DNA of 64,000 nucleotides from Campylobacter showae CSUNSWCD (GCF_000313615.1 NZ_AMZQ01000011.1:46106-110105), one strand, 5' to 3'; positions 35,458 to 44,194 are shown, counted from the stretch's first letter. Notes: generated by a model from the sequence alone, not told the origin. Numbers and translations: made by a program.

Positions 35458-37401
35458 ATGACAAAACAAGAGTACGAACGAGCGATAGATACGCTAAATG
35501 CGTGGGCAAAGGCCTACTACGACGAGGACGAGCCACTTGCAAGCGACGAAGAGTATGACGCACTCTATCACGCGGTTTTGGCCTTCGAGCAGGCAAACCC
35601 AAGTGAAATTTCGCTATTTTCGCCGACTAAGCGAGTGGGTGGAGGCGTAAAAGAGGGCTTTAGCAAGGCAAGCCACATAAAGCGCATGTGGAGCATGGAG
35701 GATATCTTTAGCCTTGGCGAGCTTGATGCTTGGCTAAAGCGCGGCGAGAAGGAGAATTTGACCTTTGTCGCTGAGCCAAAATTTGACGGAGCGAGCCTAA
35801 ATTTACTCTACGAAAATGGCATTTTAGTTAGGGCGATAACCAGAGGCGACGGCGTTACAGGCGAGGACGTGACGCAAAATGCAAGGACTATTAGCTCGGT
35901 GCCAAAGAGCATTAGCTACAAAGGGCTCATTGAAATTCGTGGCGAAGTCGTCATAAGAAAAGATGACTTTGAGCTACTAAATATAGAGCGTGCAAAATCT
36001 GGCGAGGCGCTACTTTCAAACCCTAGAAACGCAGCCGCAGGAAGTCTTAGGCAGCTTGATAGCGCAGTGACTGCTAAAAGAAAGCTACTTTTCATACCTT
36101 GGGGCGTGGGCGAGCAGAGTCTTGGACTGAAAAACCACAGCGAGGTGATGAAATTTGTGCGTGAGCTTGGCTTTGAAAGAGATGATTTTTTCAAAATTTT
36201 AAAAAAAGATGAGCTTGAGGCCGCATATAACGAGCTCTTGGCAAATCGTGACGCAAAAAGCGTGATGATGGATGGCATGGTGATACGTGTAAATGACCTT
36301 GCTCGCTGCGAGCAGCTAGGCTACACGGTCAAATTTCCAAAATTTATGGTGGCATTTAAATTTCCAGCCATTGAGAAAGTCACAAGGCTAAGAGACGTAG
36401 CACTTCAAGTTGGCAGAAGCGGCGTGGTGACGCCTGTTGGCGTGCTTGATGAGGTAAATATAGACGGCGCAAATGTAAAATCAGCCACCCTTCATAACTT
36501 CGACGAGATCGAGCGCCTTGGCGTTATGAAAAACGACTACATCGGCATTATCCGCTCAGGCGACGTCATACCAAAGATCACAAAGGTCTATAAAGATAGG
36601 CGTGATGGCAGCGAGCAAGCGATTGATAGGCCTAAATTTTGCCCAGTTTGTGGCTCGCACCTGCTTGATGAGGGGGTCTTTGTAAAGTGCCAAAATTTAA
36701 GCTGCAGAGCAAGAGTGGTGGGCTCGATAATCCACTACGCATCGAAGAAATGCCTAAACATAGACGGCCTTGGCGATGCGATAGTAAATTTGCTATTTGA
36801 CAAGGGGCTCATCTCTTGCATAAAGGACATCTACGGCCTTAAATTTGATGATCTCATGGCGCTTGAGGGCTTTAAAGAGAAAAAGATAAATAACCTTTTA
36901 AATGCCATTGAGGCTAGCAAAGGTGCGGAACTATCGCGCTTTATCACGGGTCTTGGCTGCGAGCACATCGGCGAAGTGGCGGCAAAGAAGCTAGCTAGTA
37001 GCTTTGGGCTGGGCTGGCTTGATGCTAGCTTTGAAGAGCTAACCTCGCTTGAGGGCTTTGGCGTGGAGATGTCAAATAGTTTAATCGACTTTGCCGAGGT
37101 AAATAGAGCAGAAATTTTAGCCCTAAGCCAGATCGTGCAGCCAAGCGTGACGCAGGTGCAAAGCGTCTCAAATGCGCTAAGTGGCAAAACGGTGGTGATA
37201 ACTGGCACACTAAGTCGCCCAAGGGACGAGATAAAGGCGGAGCTTGAGAGTTTTGGCGCAAAGGTTTCTGGCTCAGTCTCTAAAAAAACGGACTTCGTGC
37301 TAGCCGGCGAGGAGGCTGGCAGCAAGCTAGAAAAAGCAAATGAGCTAGGCGTGCAAGTGATCGATGAGAGCGAATATGAGAGGCTAAAACTTGAGGTTTG
37401 A
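35458..37401 (+). CDS. ligA: NAD+-dependent DNA ligase
   Basis: LigA seals nicks in replication and repair, using NAD+ as AMP donor. The 647-residue protein has the adenylation domain with Glu-Pro-Lys108-Phe-Asp-Gly, OB fold, a four-cysteine zinc finger (Cys-Pro-Val-Cys ... Cys-Gln-Asn-Leu-Ser-Cys), helix-hairpin-helix repeats and a C-terminal BRCT domain (Leu-Ser-Gly-Lys-Thr-Val-Val-Ile-Thr-Gly). The ATG at 35458 follows GGAG and gives the normal N-terminus; an in-frame ATG at 35434 is less likely. Codon choice favours CCA, GCA, AGA and CGT, unlike flanking genes. tlyA overlaps its end. Confidence 0.97.
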   Translation: MTKQEYERAIDTLNAWAKAYYDEDEPLASDEEYDALYHAVLAFEQANPSEISLFSPTKRVGGGVKEGFSKASHIKRMWSMEDIFSLGELDAWLKRGEKENLTFVAEPKFDGASLNLLYENGILVRAITRGDGVTGEDVTQNARTISSVPKSISYKGLIEIRGEVVIRKDDFELLNIERAKSGEALLSNPRNAAAGSLRQLDSAVTAKRKLLFIPWGVGEQSLGLKNHSEVMKFVRELGFERDDFFKILKKDELEAAYNELLANRDAKSVMMDGMVIRVNDLARCEQLGYTVKFPKFMVAFKFPAIEKVTRLRDVALQVGRSGVVTPVGVLDEVNIDGANVKSATLHNFDEIERLGVMKNDYIGIIRSGDVIPKITKVYKDRRDGSEQAIDRPKFCPVCGSHLLDEGVFVKCQNLSCRARVVGSIIHYASKKCLNIDGLGDAIVNLLFDKGLISCIKDIYGLKFDDLMALEGFKEKKINNLLNAIEASKGAELSRFITGLGCEHIGEVAAKKLASSFGLGWLDASFEELTSLEGFGVEMSNSLIDFAEVNRAEILALSQIVQPSVTQVQSVSNALSGKTVVITGTLSRPRDEIKAELESFGAKVSGSVSKKTDFVLAGEEAGSKLEKANELGVQVIDESEYERLKLEV

Positions 37402-38104
37402 TAACTACGTCGCAAGCGTTTTAAATATCAGTAGAAACAAGGCGAGCGAGCTCATTAAATCTGGCAAGGTGCTAATAAATGGCGAAATTTGCACCAAGGT
37501 TTCAAGCGAAGTTAGCGAGGCTAAAATTTCACTGCTTGATGAAATTTACGTTGGGCGAGGCGCGCTTAAGCTAAAAAGCTTTTTGGAAGCGATGAAATTT
37601 GATCTAGCTGGCAAAAACGCACTTGATATCGGTAGCTCAACTGGCGGCTTTATGCAAATTTTACTTGAGCGTGGTGTAAAGAGTGTGACTGGCGTCGATG
37701 TGGGCACTGATCAGCTAGACGCCAGCCTAAGAAATAATGAGCGAGTGAAAATCTATGAAAAAACTGACGTCAGGGAGTTTGCGAAGCAAAATCAAAGTAA
37801 ATTTGATCTCATAACCTGTGACGTGAGCTTTATCTCTTTGGCTGAAATTTTGCCAGCTATTTGTGAGCTAGCAAGCAGGGATTCGCTCATTATCACACTT
37901 TTTAAACCGCAGTTTGAAGTGGGCGTTGGCGTAAAACGCAATAAAAAAGGCGTTGTCACCGACGCTAAGGCTGTAAATTTAGCTATGAAGCGCTTTGAAG
38001 TGCTAGCAAGTGGTTTGAAATTTGAACTGATAGCTTGCAAAGAGTGCGAGGTCAAGGGAAAGGGAGGAAATGCCGAGTTTTTCTACGCTTTTAACAAAAG
38101 ATAA
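37391..38104 (+). CDS. tlyA: TlyA-type 16S/23S rRNA 2'-O-methyltransferase
   Basis: TlyA methylates ribose on ribosomal RNA, which affects capreomycin sensitivity; the old name haemolysin is misleading. The 237-residue protein has an N-terminal S4 RNA-binding domain (~1-60: Asn-Lys-Ala-Ser-Glu-Leu-Ile-Lys-Ser-Gly-Lys-Val-Leu-Ile-Asn-Gly) and a Rossmann methyltransferase domain (Ala-Leu-Asp-Ile-Gly-Ser-Ser-Thr-Gly-Gly-Phe; Asp-Val-Ser-Phe-Ile-Ser; Lys-Pro-Gln-Phe-Glu-Val-Gly). It starts at a TTG 11 bases before the ligA stop and overlaps ribF by 35 bases. Confidence 0.94.
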   Translation: MRFDNYVASVLNISRNKASELIKSGKVLINGEICTKVSSEVSEAKISLLDEIYVGRGALKLKSFLEAMKFDLAGKNALDIGSSTGGFMQILLERGVKSVTGVDVGTDQLDASLRNNERVKIYEKTDVREFAKQNQSKFDLITCDVSFISLAEILPAICELASRDSLIITLFKPQFEVGVGVKRNKKGVVTDAKAVNLAMKRFEVLASGLKFELIACKECEVKGKGGNAEFFYAFNKR

Positions 38105-38951
38105 CATCACTGCCGTTGCGATAGGGCACTTTGACGGCGTACACAGGGGGCACAAGCAGCTTTTAAAGCAGCTAGGCGAGTTTGGTGGGCTTGTTGTCAT
38201 CGACAAAAATAAAGCCAACATCACGCCGAAGCTAAAGCGAGCTGAGTACTCAGACTATCCTTGCTTCTTGTATGATTTTGAGAGTATAAAAGGACTTAGT
38301 GGCGAGGAATTTATCGCACTTTTAAAGCGAGATTTTAAAAATTTAAAAAAGATCGTTGTTGGGTTTGATTTTAGATTTGGCAGAAACAGAGCGTGGGACA
38401 AGCACGATCTAAAAAGAATTTTTGATGGTGAGGTGGTCGTAGTAGACGAGGTTTGCTTTGACGGTATGGGCGTGCATAGCTCGGCCATACGCGAGTATAT
38501 CAAGCAAGGCGAGATATATAAGGCAAACCGTCTGCTAGGCCGCGAATACTCGATCGAAGGCCGCGTGATAAAGGGGCAGGGTATCGGGTCGCGAAAGCTC
38601 GTGCCGACGCTAAATTTGGATATCAAAAGCTACCTTTTGCCGCGCGAGGGCGTCTATGCGACGAGGACTCGCATCGGCTACAAGACCTACGGCTCGGTTA
38701 CCTTTATCGGCAACCGAGTAAGCACGGACGGCAACTTTAGCGTCGAGACGCACGTGCTAAACGAAAATATCGAGGGCGCGCGCGACGTTGCGGTTTGCTT
38801 TATCAAGCGACTGCGAGATAACCGTAAATTTGAAAGCCTAGAGGAGCTAAAGGAGCAAATCGGGACCGACATCAAGCAGGCGATGGAGTTCGTCGGTGTG
38901 TGCGATCTCTACGTCGTTGGTGATGCTACGCCTCAAAGGAGCGAGCCGTGA
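38070..38951 (+). CDS. ribF: Bifunctional riboflavin kinase / FAD synthetase
   Basis: RibF phosphorylates riboflavin to FMN and adenylylates it to FAD. The 293-residue protein has the N-terminal adenylyltransferase domain (Ala-Ile-Gly-His-Phe-Asp-Gly-Val-His-Arg-Gly-His-Lys; Gly-Phe-Asp-Phe-Arg-Phe-Gly) and the C-terminal kinase (Gly-Arg-Val-Ile-Lys-Gly-Gln-Gly-Ile-Gly-Ser-Arg; Pro-Thr-Leu-Asn). A GGGAGG site precedes the ATG, which lies inside tlyA. Codon use returns to the local norm between ~38.46 and 38.53 kb inside this gene, the other likely recombination edge. Confidence 0.95.
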   Translation: MPSFSTLLTKDNITAVAIGHFDGVHRGHKQLLKQLGEFGGLVVIDKNKANITPKLKRAEYSDYPCFLYDFESIKGLSGEEFIALLKRDFKNLKKIVVGFDFRFGRNRAWDKHDLKRIFDGEVVVVDEVCFDGMGVHSSAIREYIKQGEIYKANRLLGREYSIEGRVIKGQGIGSRKLVPTLNLDIKSYLLPREGVYATRTRIGYKTYGSVTFIGNRVSTDGNFSVETHVLNENIEGARDVAVCFIKRLRDNRKFESLEELKEQIGTDIKQAMEFVGVCDLYVVGDATPQRSEP

Positions 38952-39652
38952 AAGACGAAATCTTTAAAGAGCCGATAAAAAAGCAGTTTGAATTTGACGC
39001 GAGTGTGGCGTCGGTGTTTGATGATATGATCGGGCGTTCGGTGCCGTATTATGCGGCTTCGCAAAAGCTGATCGCAGATTTTTTAGCTCAAATTTTACCG
39101 CAAAACTCTAGCGCGATAGACCTTGGCTGCTCGACCGCCTCGACGCTACTAGCCCTTTGGCGCAAGAGAAACGACCTCGCGCTAAAAGGCGTGGATAACG
39201 CGCCTGCGATGCTGCAAAATGCGCGCGCCAAGATAGAGGCGTACGGCGCTAGGATCGAGCTTGAGCTAGCAGACATTTTGGAGTGCAAATTTGACGCTCG
39301 CGATGCTGTTTTGATGAACTACACGCTGCAGTTTATCCGCCCGCCCAAGCGTCAGGATTTCGTAGCTAAAATTTACCGTGCGCTAAATGACGGCGGCGTG
39401 TTTGTTTTTAGCGAGAAGCTGATATTTGAGGATAAGACTCTAAGCAAAAATATTATCGAAATCTACGAACAATACAAGCTCGAGCAGGGCTATTCACGCT
39501 ACGAGATCGCTCAAAAACGCGAGGCGCTAGAAAACGTGCTCATACCATACACCGAAGCGGAAAATAGGAACTTGGCGCTTAGCGCGGGGTTTAAAAATGT
39601 GGAATGCATATTTAGGTGGGCTAATTTTGCGACATTTGTCGCGTTTAAATAA
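38948..39652 (+). CDS. cmoA: Carboxy-S-adenosylmethionine synthase CmoA
   Basis: CmoA makes carboxy-S-adenosylmethionine, which CmoB uses to modify U34 of tRNA to cmo5U. The 234-residue protein starts Lys-Asp-Glu-Ile-Phe and has Phe-Asp-Ala-Ser-Val-Ala-Ser-Val-Phe-Asp-Asp-Met, Asp-Leu-Gly-Cys-Ser-Thr-Ala-Ser-Thr-Leu and Met-Asn-Tyr-Thr-Leu-Gln-Phe-Ile, all CmoA landmarks. The GTG start overlaps the ribF stop. cmoB is also in this window (61780), so the pathway is complete here. It appears to be the last gene of the operon that begins at rppH. Confidence 0.93.
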   Translation: MKDEIFKEPIKKQFEFDASVASVFDDMIGRSVPYYAASQKLIADFLAQILPQNSSAIDLGCSTASTLLALWRKRNDLALKGVDNAPAMLQNARAKIEAYGARIELELADILECKFDARDAVLMNYTLQFIRPPKRQDFVAKIYRALNDGGVFVFSEKLIFEDKTLSKNIIEIYEQYKLEQGYSRYEIAQKREALENVLIPYTEAENRNLALSAGFKNVECIFRWANFATFVAFK

Positions 39653-39694
39653 TAAATTTAGCAGCTTGTCTCGCGAGCGTCTTTAACGGAGCTA

Positions 39695-39745
39695 GTAAAA
39701 ATTTAGCTCGATAGACTACGTGTCTTATCTTCGCTAAATTTTTAC
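39695..39745. repeat. Long nested inverted repeat after cmoA
   Basis: Outer arms GTAAAAATTTAGC (39695-39707) and GCTAAATTTTTAC (39733-39745) are perfect 13-base complements. Inside, GATAGAC (39710-39716) pairs with GTCTTATC (39722-39729) apart from one bulge, with a five-base loop. It may end the rppH-cmoA operon, but there is no clear T run after it. Confidence 0.65.
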
Positions 39746-40037
39746 GTCGCTTCTGCTTGCAGTTGCGACCGCAAAGGAAGCAAAGCCCTTAAATCCATCT
39801 CGCAATACTTCGTCTTATCGTTCTTGCGTTCAAATTTGCAAATTTGACCCACCGAGACCCGTACCCTGAAAATGCTAAAATTTAAAACTCTATACAAAGA
39901 AATCAAAGCTGTAACCTCAAATTTAACTAATCCAAATTTAGCATCTTAAAGGCGCAAGTCTCGGTGCGTAAAATTTAGAAATATCTCCATGCAAAAATAT
40001 GATTTTCGCTTCGCTTGTAAAAAATATATAAATTTTA

Positions 40038-40060
40038 CCTTAAGAAATATTTTTCTAAGG
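40038..40060. repeat. Small inverted repeat just before the TAXI promoter
   Basis: CCTTA and TAAGG flank complementary A/T-rich inner arms (GAAA with TTTC, one A bulged). It ends ten bases before the presumed -10, where a regulator could act. It could also be a weak terminator. Confidence 0.35.
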
Positions 40061-40070
40061 CTAAAGTGTG

Positions 40071-40076
40071 TAAAAT
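40071..40076 (+). promoter_or_regulatory. Probable -10 element for the TRAP transporter genes
   Basis: TAAAAT, again followed by AGTC as in the bamD promoter, lies 100 bases before the TAXI ATG, leaving a leader of about 95 bases in which I see no known element. Confidence 0.35.
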
Positions 40077-40176
40077 AGTCGCAAAATTTTGAAAAAGCTT
40101 GTTCAAAGAGCGAAATTTATACGCAAAATGCGGATTTTGAGAGTAAAATCAGAAAAATTCTTTGAAAGGAAGTTAA

Positions 40177-41115
40177 ATGAAAACTACATCTTTGGCATTA
40201 GCCGGGTTGCTTTTCGCGTCTGCGCTGGGCGCAAAGGAGTTCGTATCTATCGGTACGGGAGCGATGACGGGCACGTATTATCCAGTCGGCGGAGCGATAT
40301 GTCGCCTCGTAAATAAAGATCCGCAGATGAAATGCTCGGTGCAATCAACCGGCGGCTCGGTCTACAACGTAAATAACGTGCTAAAAAAAGAGCTAAATTT
40401 CGGTTTCGTCCAAAGCGACGTGGTTTATGATAAATTTAACGGCGTAGGCAAATTTGAAGGTAACGGCGATCAAAACCTACGTGCCGTCGTCTCGATCTAC
40501 CCTGAGCTTCTCGCGTTCGTCGTATCAAAATCAAGCGGTATAGGCTCTATAAACGACCTCGAGGGCAAAGCGATAAACGTCGGCAACCCCGGCAGCGGCA
40601 ACGAAATGACCGCGCTTGGCGTGTTTAAGGCATTTGGCTTTGACGAGAAAAAGCTAAAACATCACGGCGTACTCACAGCAGGTGAGTGCCCGCACGCGCT
40701 AAAAGATAAGAAAATCGACGGCTACTTCTACATGGTCGGTCACCCGACGGCCAATATCACCGACGCGGCAAACTCGCTACCTATCGACATCGTGAACATC
40801 GAGGGCGAGCAAGTGGATAAGATGATAGCTGCGATGCCGTATTTTGCCAAAGGAACGATACCAAAAGGCACCTATGAGGGCGTGGATCACGACGTAAACA
40901 GCATCGGCGTGAAAGCCGTCCTGGTCACGGATAAGAGCATGAGCGATACTGCGGTAGCTGCGGTCGTAAAGGCCATTTTAGATAACTTCGACGAGTATAA
41001 GAGCCTGCACCCGGCACTCGCGTCGGTTACCAAAGAGAGCCTAGTAGAGGGGCTTTCTGCGCCTTTGCACCCGGCCGCCGAGGCTGAGTTTAAAAAAGCT
41101 GGCATAATAAAATAA
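40177..41115 (+). CDS. TAXI-family TRAP transporter substrate-binding protein
   Basis: The protein captures a small organic acid or similar solute in the periplasm and hands it to the TRAP permease. The 312-residue sequence has a signal peptide (~1-19, ending Ala-Leu-Gly-Ala), then Ile-Gly-Thr-Gly-Ala-Met-Thr-Gly-Thr-Tyr-Tyr-Pro-Val-Gly-Gly-Ala, the TAXI signature, and Gly-Asn-Pro-Gly-Ser-Gly-Asn-Glu-Met-Thr. AAGGAAG precedes the ATG. The permease follows after a probable attenuating terminator. The substrate is unknown. Confidence 0.95.
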   Translation: MKTTSLALAGLLFASALGAKEFVSIGTGAMTGTYYPVGGAICRLVNKDPQMKCSVQSTGGSVYNVNNVLKKELNFGFVQSDVVYDKFNGVGKFEGNGDQNLRAVVSIYPELLAFVVSKSSGIGSINDLEGKAINVGNPGSGNEMTALGVFKAFGFDEKKLKHHGVLTAGECPHALKDKKIDGYFYMVGHPTANITDAANSLPIDIVNIEGEQVDKMIAAMPYFAKGTIPKGTYEGVDHDVNSIGVKAVLVTDKSMSDTAVAAVVKAILDNFDEYKSLHPALASVTKESLVEGLSAPLHPAAEAEFKKAGIIK

Positions 41116-41124
41116 ACTAGCCGA

Positions 41125-41163
41125 GCCGTGCGGGTTAAATTTGACCTGCGCGGCCTATTTTTT
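41125..41163 (+). terminator. Terminator after the TAXI gene
   Basis: Arms GCCGTGCGGGT (41125-41135) and ACCTGCGCGGC (41144-41154) pair over 11 positions, two as G-U, around an eight-base loop, followed by a T run. Partial termination here would yield more binding protein than permease. Confidence 0.8.
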
Positions 41164-41455
41164 AAATTTAAGGGCTTGTTTTTAGTCTTTGAGGATTTAA
41201 AATTTGACGCTTTGCTAGCTTTTTAGGCGGCGGTTTTTAAGTCGCTTGTAAGCGTCAAATTTTAGATTTGGCTCATGCGCGAATTTACGGCTGATTTTGT
41301 TTGCCGTTTGCAAAATCTGTATCTTTAGGGTGCTGGGTTAAATTTGCCGATAAATTTAAGGTACAAAAGCTAGTCAAATTTAAAAATAAAGCCCGATTTT
41401 ACGGGCGAAATCGCCAAATTTTATAAAAAGAAAATTTAAGAGGTTAAGAGCAAAT
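41164..41455. other. Gene-free spacer before the TRAP permease
   Basis: About 290 bases without a gene, rich in AAATTT words. I see no clear promoter of its own for the permease, though one is expected if the terminator at 41125-41163 is efficient. Confidence 0.5.
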
Positions 41456-43555
41456 ATGGATAAAAATCTAAACGAAACACGAACAAATACCGAGTCGACG
41501 CAGGAAAAGGAGGAGTTCGTCGAGGTAAAGACGCGCGAGATAAACTCGAACTTTTATATATATTTCACGAGCATTATCTGCTTTGCGTGGTCGGTTTTTC
41601 AGCTTTACATCGCGTATTTTCCGATGAACACGACGATGTCGCGCTCGGCGCACCTTGCGTTTGCTATTTGTCTGCTCTTTTTGCTCTATCCGCTCAAAAT
41701 TCACAAAAAAGCCCACTCCAGCCTGCCGTTTTACGACATCGCGCTCTGTGTTGTGGGCACGCTAGCCGCACTCTATCCGCTTATAGAGTTTTACGCGCTA
41801 GCACAGCGCCCGGGAGACTACACGAGCTTTGATATCGCCGTGTCCTGCGTCGCCGTTGTCGTGCTGTTTGAGGCGGGCCGCAGGATCATCGGTCCAGCGC
41901 TTCCTATCATCGCGGCGATATTTTTAGCGTATGATTATTTCGGTCAATACATGCCCGACATTATCGCGCACCAGGGCGCTAGCCTAAACAAACTAGCAGG
42001 CCACATGTATCTTACGACCGAGGGCGTTTTTGGCGTGCCGCTTGGCGTTAGCGTGAGCTTTATCTATCTTTTTGTCTTGTTCGGTTCGCTTTTGGAGCGC
42101 GCGGGAGCGGGGCAGTACTTTATAAATTTAGCCTTTGCACTGCTGGGTAAATTTCGCGGCGGACCGGCGAAAGCCTCGGTTATCGCGTCAGGACTAACCG
42201 GCATGGTGAGCGGTAGCTCCACGGCAAACGTCGTTACGGTGGGCACTTTTACGATCCCGCTGATGAAAAAGGCGGGACTAACTAGCACCAAAGCGGGCGC
42301 TATCGAGGTGGCTGCGGGCGTAAACGGTCAGCTGATGCCGCCTATCATGGGCGCGGCGGCCTTTATCATCGCCGAGTTTTTGGGCCTTAGCTATACAAAC
42401 GTCATGATAGCGGCTGTAATTCCGGCATTTGTGTGCTACTTGTCGCTGTTTTTCATCGTGCACCTTGAGAGCTGTAAGCTAGGGCTAAAAGGCATGGAAC
42501 AGGGCGCAGGTATATCTAAGCTTAAGATTTTCGTGAGCGGTCTGCACTACCTTATCCCGATTTTGGTTTTGCTCTATACCTTGTTAATCGCAAACGAATC
42601 TCCGATCTCAGCAGCTTTTAACGCCATTTGCGTGCTATTTTTGATCATCCTTTTTCAAGAGCCTGTTAAAAAAATGGCCCACGGCGAAGACGTCGGCAAA
42701 GAGGACTTCATCATCGGCTTTGCGGATATATTTTGGGCGATGGTAACGGCGGCTAAAAGCATGACTACGATCGCGATAGCTACGGGTCTAGCGGGCATCA
42801 TCGTGGGCTCTATCTCGCTAACTGGCGTCGGTCAAGTGCTATCTGAAGTCGTGGAAAATTTAGCCGGCAACAACATCGTGCTCATCCTATTTCTCACTGC
42901 GATAATGTCGCTCATACTTGGCATGGGCTTGCCAACGACGGCAAACTATATCGTCGTTAGCTCGCTAGTCGCGCCTGTGATTTTGTTTTTGGCGCACAAA
43001 AACGGCTTTCTCATTCCCGCTATCGCCGTGCATCTTTTCGTCTTTTACTTTGGTATCCTAGCCGACGATACGCCTCCGGTGGGTATCGCGGCATACGCTG
43101 CGGCCGGTATCGCCAAAGCAAACCCGGTAACCGTGGGCGTGCAGGGCTTTTTCTATGACCTGCGTACGACGATTTTGCCGTTTTCTTTCGTGTTTAACAA
43201 CAAGCTGCTTTTGATAGAGAGCGTAGACTCGGCCAATCCAAACGACGCCAAAGGCATAGTGTGGATAACAAATCCGCTCGAGATGGCGCTGATTTTCGGT
43301 ACGGCGCTAGTGGGTATGTTTGCCTTTTCTTCGGCGCTTCAGGGATATTTCGTTAAACGCGTAAGCATGCTAGAGCGCGCATTACTTTTGTGCGTAGTGC
43401 CGCTAACCTTGGTGCCTAATATGTGCGCTAAATATATCCCGTTTATTGCGAACGAATACATTTCTTACGCGATCGGCGTCTCGCTTTACGCGGCGCTGTT
43501 TGCATTTCAATGGATACAAAATAAAGCGGAAAAGAGAGCCGGCGTAGGCGCTTAG
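41456..43555 (+). CDS. TRAP transporter fused permease (DctQM type)
   Basis: The 699-residue inner-membrane protein joins the small (4-helix) and large (12-helix) TRAP permease subunits, the form that works with TAXI binding proteins. After a polar N-terminus (~1-35) come four helices, then the large domain with Ser-Gly-Ser-Ser-Thr-Ala-Asn-Val-Val-Thr-Val-Gly, Pro-Pro-Ile-Met-Gly-Ala-Ala-Ala-Phe and Gly-Met-Gly-Leu-Pro-Thr-Thr-Ala-Asn-Tyr, all conserved in TRAP permeases, and Asp-Asp-Thr-Pro-Pro-Val. Uptake is coupled to sodium or protons. Confidence 0.95.
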   Translation: MDKNLNETRTNTESTQEKEEFVEVKTREINSNFYIYFTSIICFAWSVFQLYIAYFPMNTTMSRSAHLAFAICLLFLLYPLKIHKKAHSSLPFYDIALCVVGTLAALYPLIEFYALAQRPGDYTSFDIAVSCVAVVVLFEAGRRIIGPALPIIAAIFLAYDYFGQYMPDIIAHQGASLNKLAGHMYLTTEGVFGVPLGVSVSFIYLFVLFGSLLERAGAGQYFINLAFALLGKFRGGPAKASVIASGLTGMVSGSSTANVVTVGTFTIPLMKKAGLTSTKAGAIEVAAGVNGQLMPPIMGAAAFIIAEFLGLSYTNVMIAAVIPAFVCYLSLFFIVHLESCKLGLKGMEQGAGISKLKIFVSGLHYLIPILVLLYTLLIANESPISAAFNAICVLFLIILFQEPVKKMAHGEDVGKEDFIIGFADIFWAMVTAAKSMTTIAIATGLAGIIVGSISLTGVGQVLSEVVENLAGNNIVLILFLTAIMSLILGMGLPTTANYIVVSSLVAPVILFLAHKNGFLIPAIAVHLFVFYFGILADDTPPVGIAAYAAAGIAKANPVTVGVQGFFYDLRTTILPFSFVFNNKLLLIESVDSANPNDAKGIVWITNPLEMALIFGTALVGMFAFSSALQGYFVKRVSMLERALLLCVVPLTLVPNMCAKYIPFIANEYISYAIGVSLYAALFAFQWIQNKAEKRAGVGA

Positions 43556-43624
43556 GGCCTGCGCTTTCTTAAATTTAACCTAGCTTTGTTTTTGTAAATT
43601 TAGTGGATATAAGAAAGATAAAAC

Positions 43625-43655
43625 CGGGTTAAATTTAACCGTCAAATTTAACCCG
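43625..43655. terminator. Bidirectional terminator between TRAP permease and Sel1 gene
   Basis: Perfect 12-base arms CGGGTTAAATTT (43625-43636) and AAATTTAACCCG (43644-43655) with a seven-base loop sit between two convergent genes. Confidence 0.65.
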
Positions 43656-43666
43656 TGTAAGCAGAA

Positions 43667-44149
43667 TTAAAGTCTTTTTGAGCGTTTTAGATCGCTTGCA
43701 AATTGGCATCCGAGACTATCGCCTATCTTGCATGCTTTTTCAAAAAGCGCGTAGGCTTCTTTAAATTTTTTCTCCTCTAACAGATACGATCCCGCAGTCG
43801 CGCATGAAAAGCCGTCGCCAAGCTCGCAGCCTTTATTTAGCAGCGCACGCGCCTTTTCTTTGTCGCTAGATACGTATATGCCGCCGGCACCCGAGCAAGC
43901 CTCTTTAGAGGCTAGTTCGCAGCCTTTTTCGTATAGCTCAAGCGCTTTTTTGGTGTCAGGCAGGATATCTTTGCCCAGCTGATAAAGCGCGCCCAGTTTT
44001 GCGCAGGCTAGGCCGTTGTTCGCGTCGCAGGCGACTGCAAATTTCTCGCGAGCCGTTACAAAATTAGAGCTCTCGTAGGCTTTGACGCCGTCCTCAAAAT
44101 CACCGCCCAAAGCAAAAACCGCGGCAACTAGCATTAGAAGTTTTTTCAT
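43667..44149 (-). CDS. Secreted cysteine-rich Sel1-repeat protein
   Basis: The 160-residue protein has a signal peptide (~1-16) and then about four Sel1-like repeats of ~36 residues, each with a helix pair and conserved Cys pairs (Ala-Cys-Asp-Ala-Asn-Asn-Gly-Leu-Ala-Cys; Gly-Cys-Glu-Leu-Ala-Ser-Lys-Glu-Ala-Cys; Gly-Cys-Glu-Leu-Gly-Asp-Gly-Phe-Ser-Cys; Ala-Cys-Lys-Ile-Gly-Asp-Ser-Leu-Gly-Cys). This is the pattern of the Helicobacter cysteine-rich proteins (Hcp), where disulfides link the helices. It is expected in the periplasm; function unknown. Confidence 0.88.
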   Translation of the reverse strand: MKKLLMLVAAVFALGGDFEDGVKAYESSNFVTAREKFAVACDANNGLACAKLGALYQLGKDILPDTKKALELYEKGCELASKEACSGAGGIYVSSDKEKARALLNKGCELGDGFSCATAGSYLLEEKKFKEAYALFEKACKIGDSLGCQFASDLKRSKRL

Positions 44150-44194
44150 TATCTCCCTTTAAATTAAAAATATTCTATTTTAGCATATTTAAAA

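Larger units (their letters stand above)
39653..40176. other. Gene-free stretch between cmoA and the TAXI gene
   Basis: I find no credible gene in these 524 bases. They hold a long nested hairpin (39695-39745), several AAATTT words, a small inverted repeat (40038-40060) and the likely TAXI promoter (40071-40076). A 75-codon frame from 40089 runs into the TAXI gene and has no family features. Confidence 0.6.

Noticed and set aside
37391-38104. tlyA as a haemolysin
   Set aside because: The S4 plus methyltransferase domains show an rRNA methyltransferase; the haemolysin name is historical.
40089-40316. Possible 75-codon gene before and inside the TAXI gene
   Set aside because: It overlaps the TAXI signal peptide in another frame, starts close to the promoter, and shows no protein-like features.
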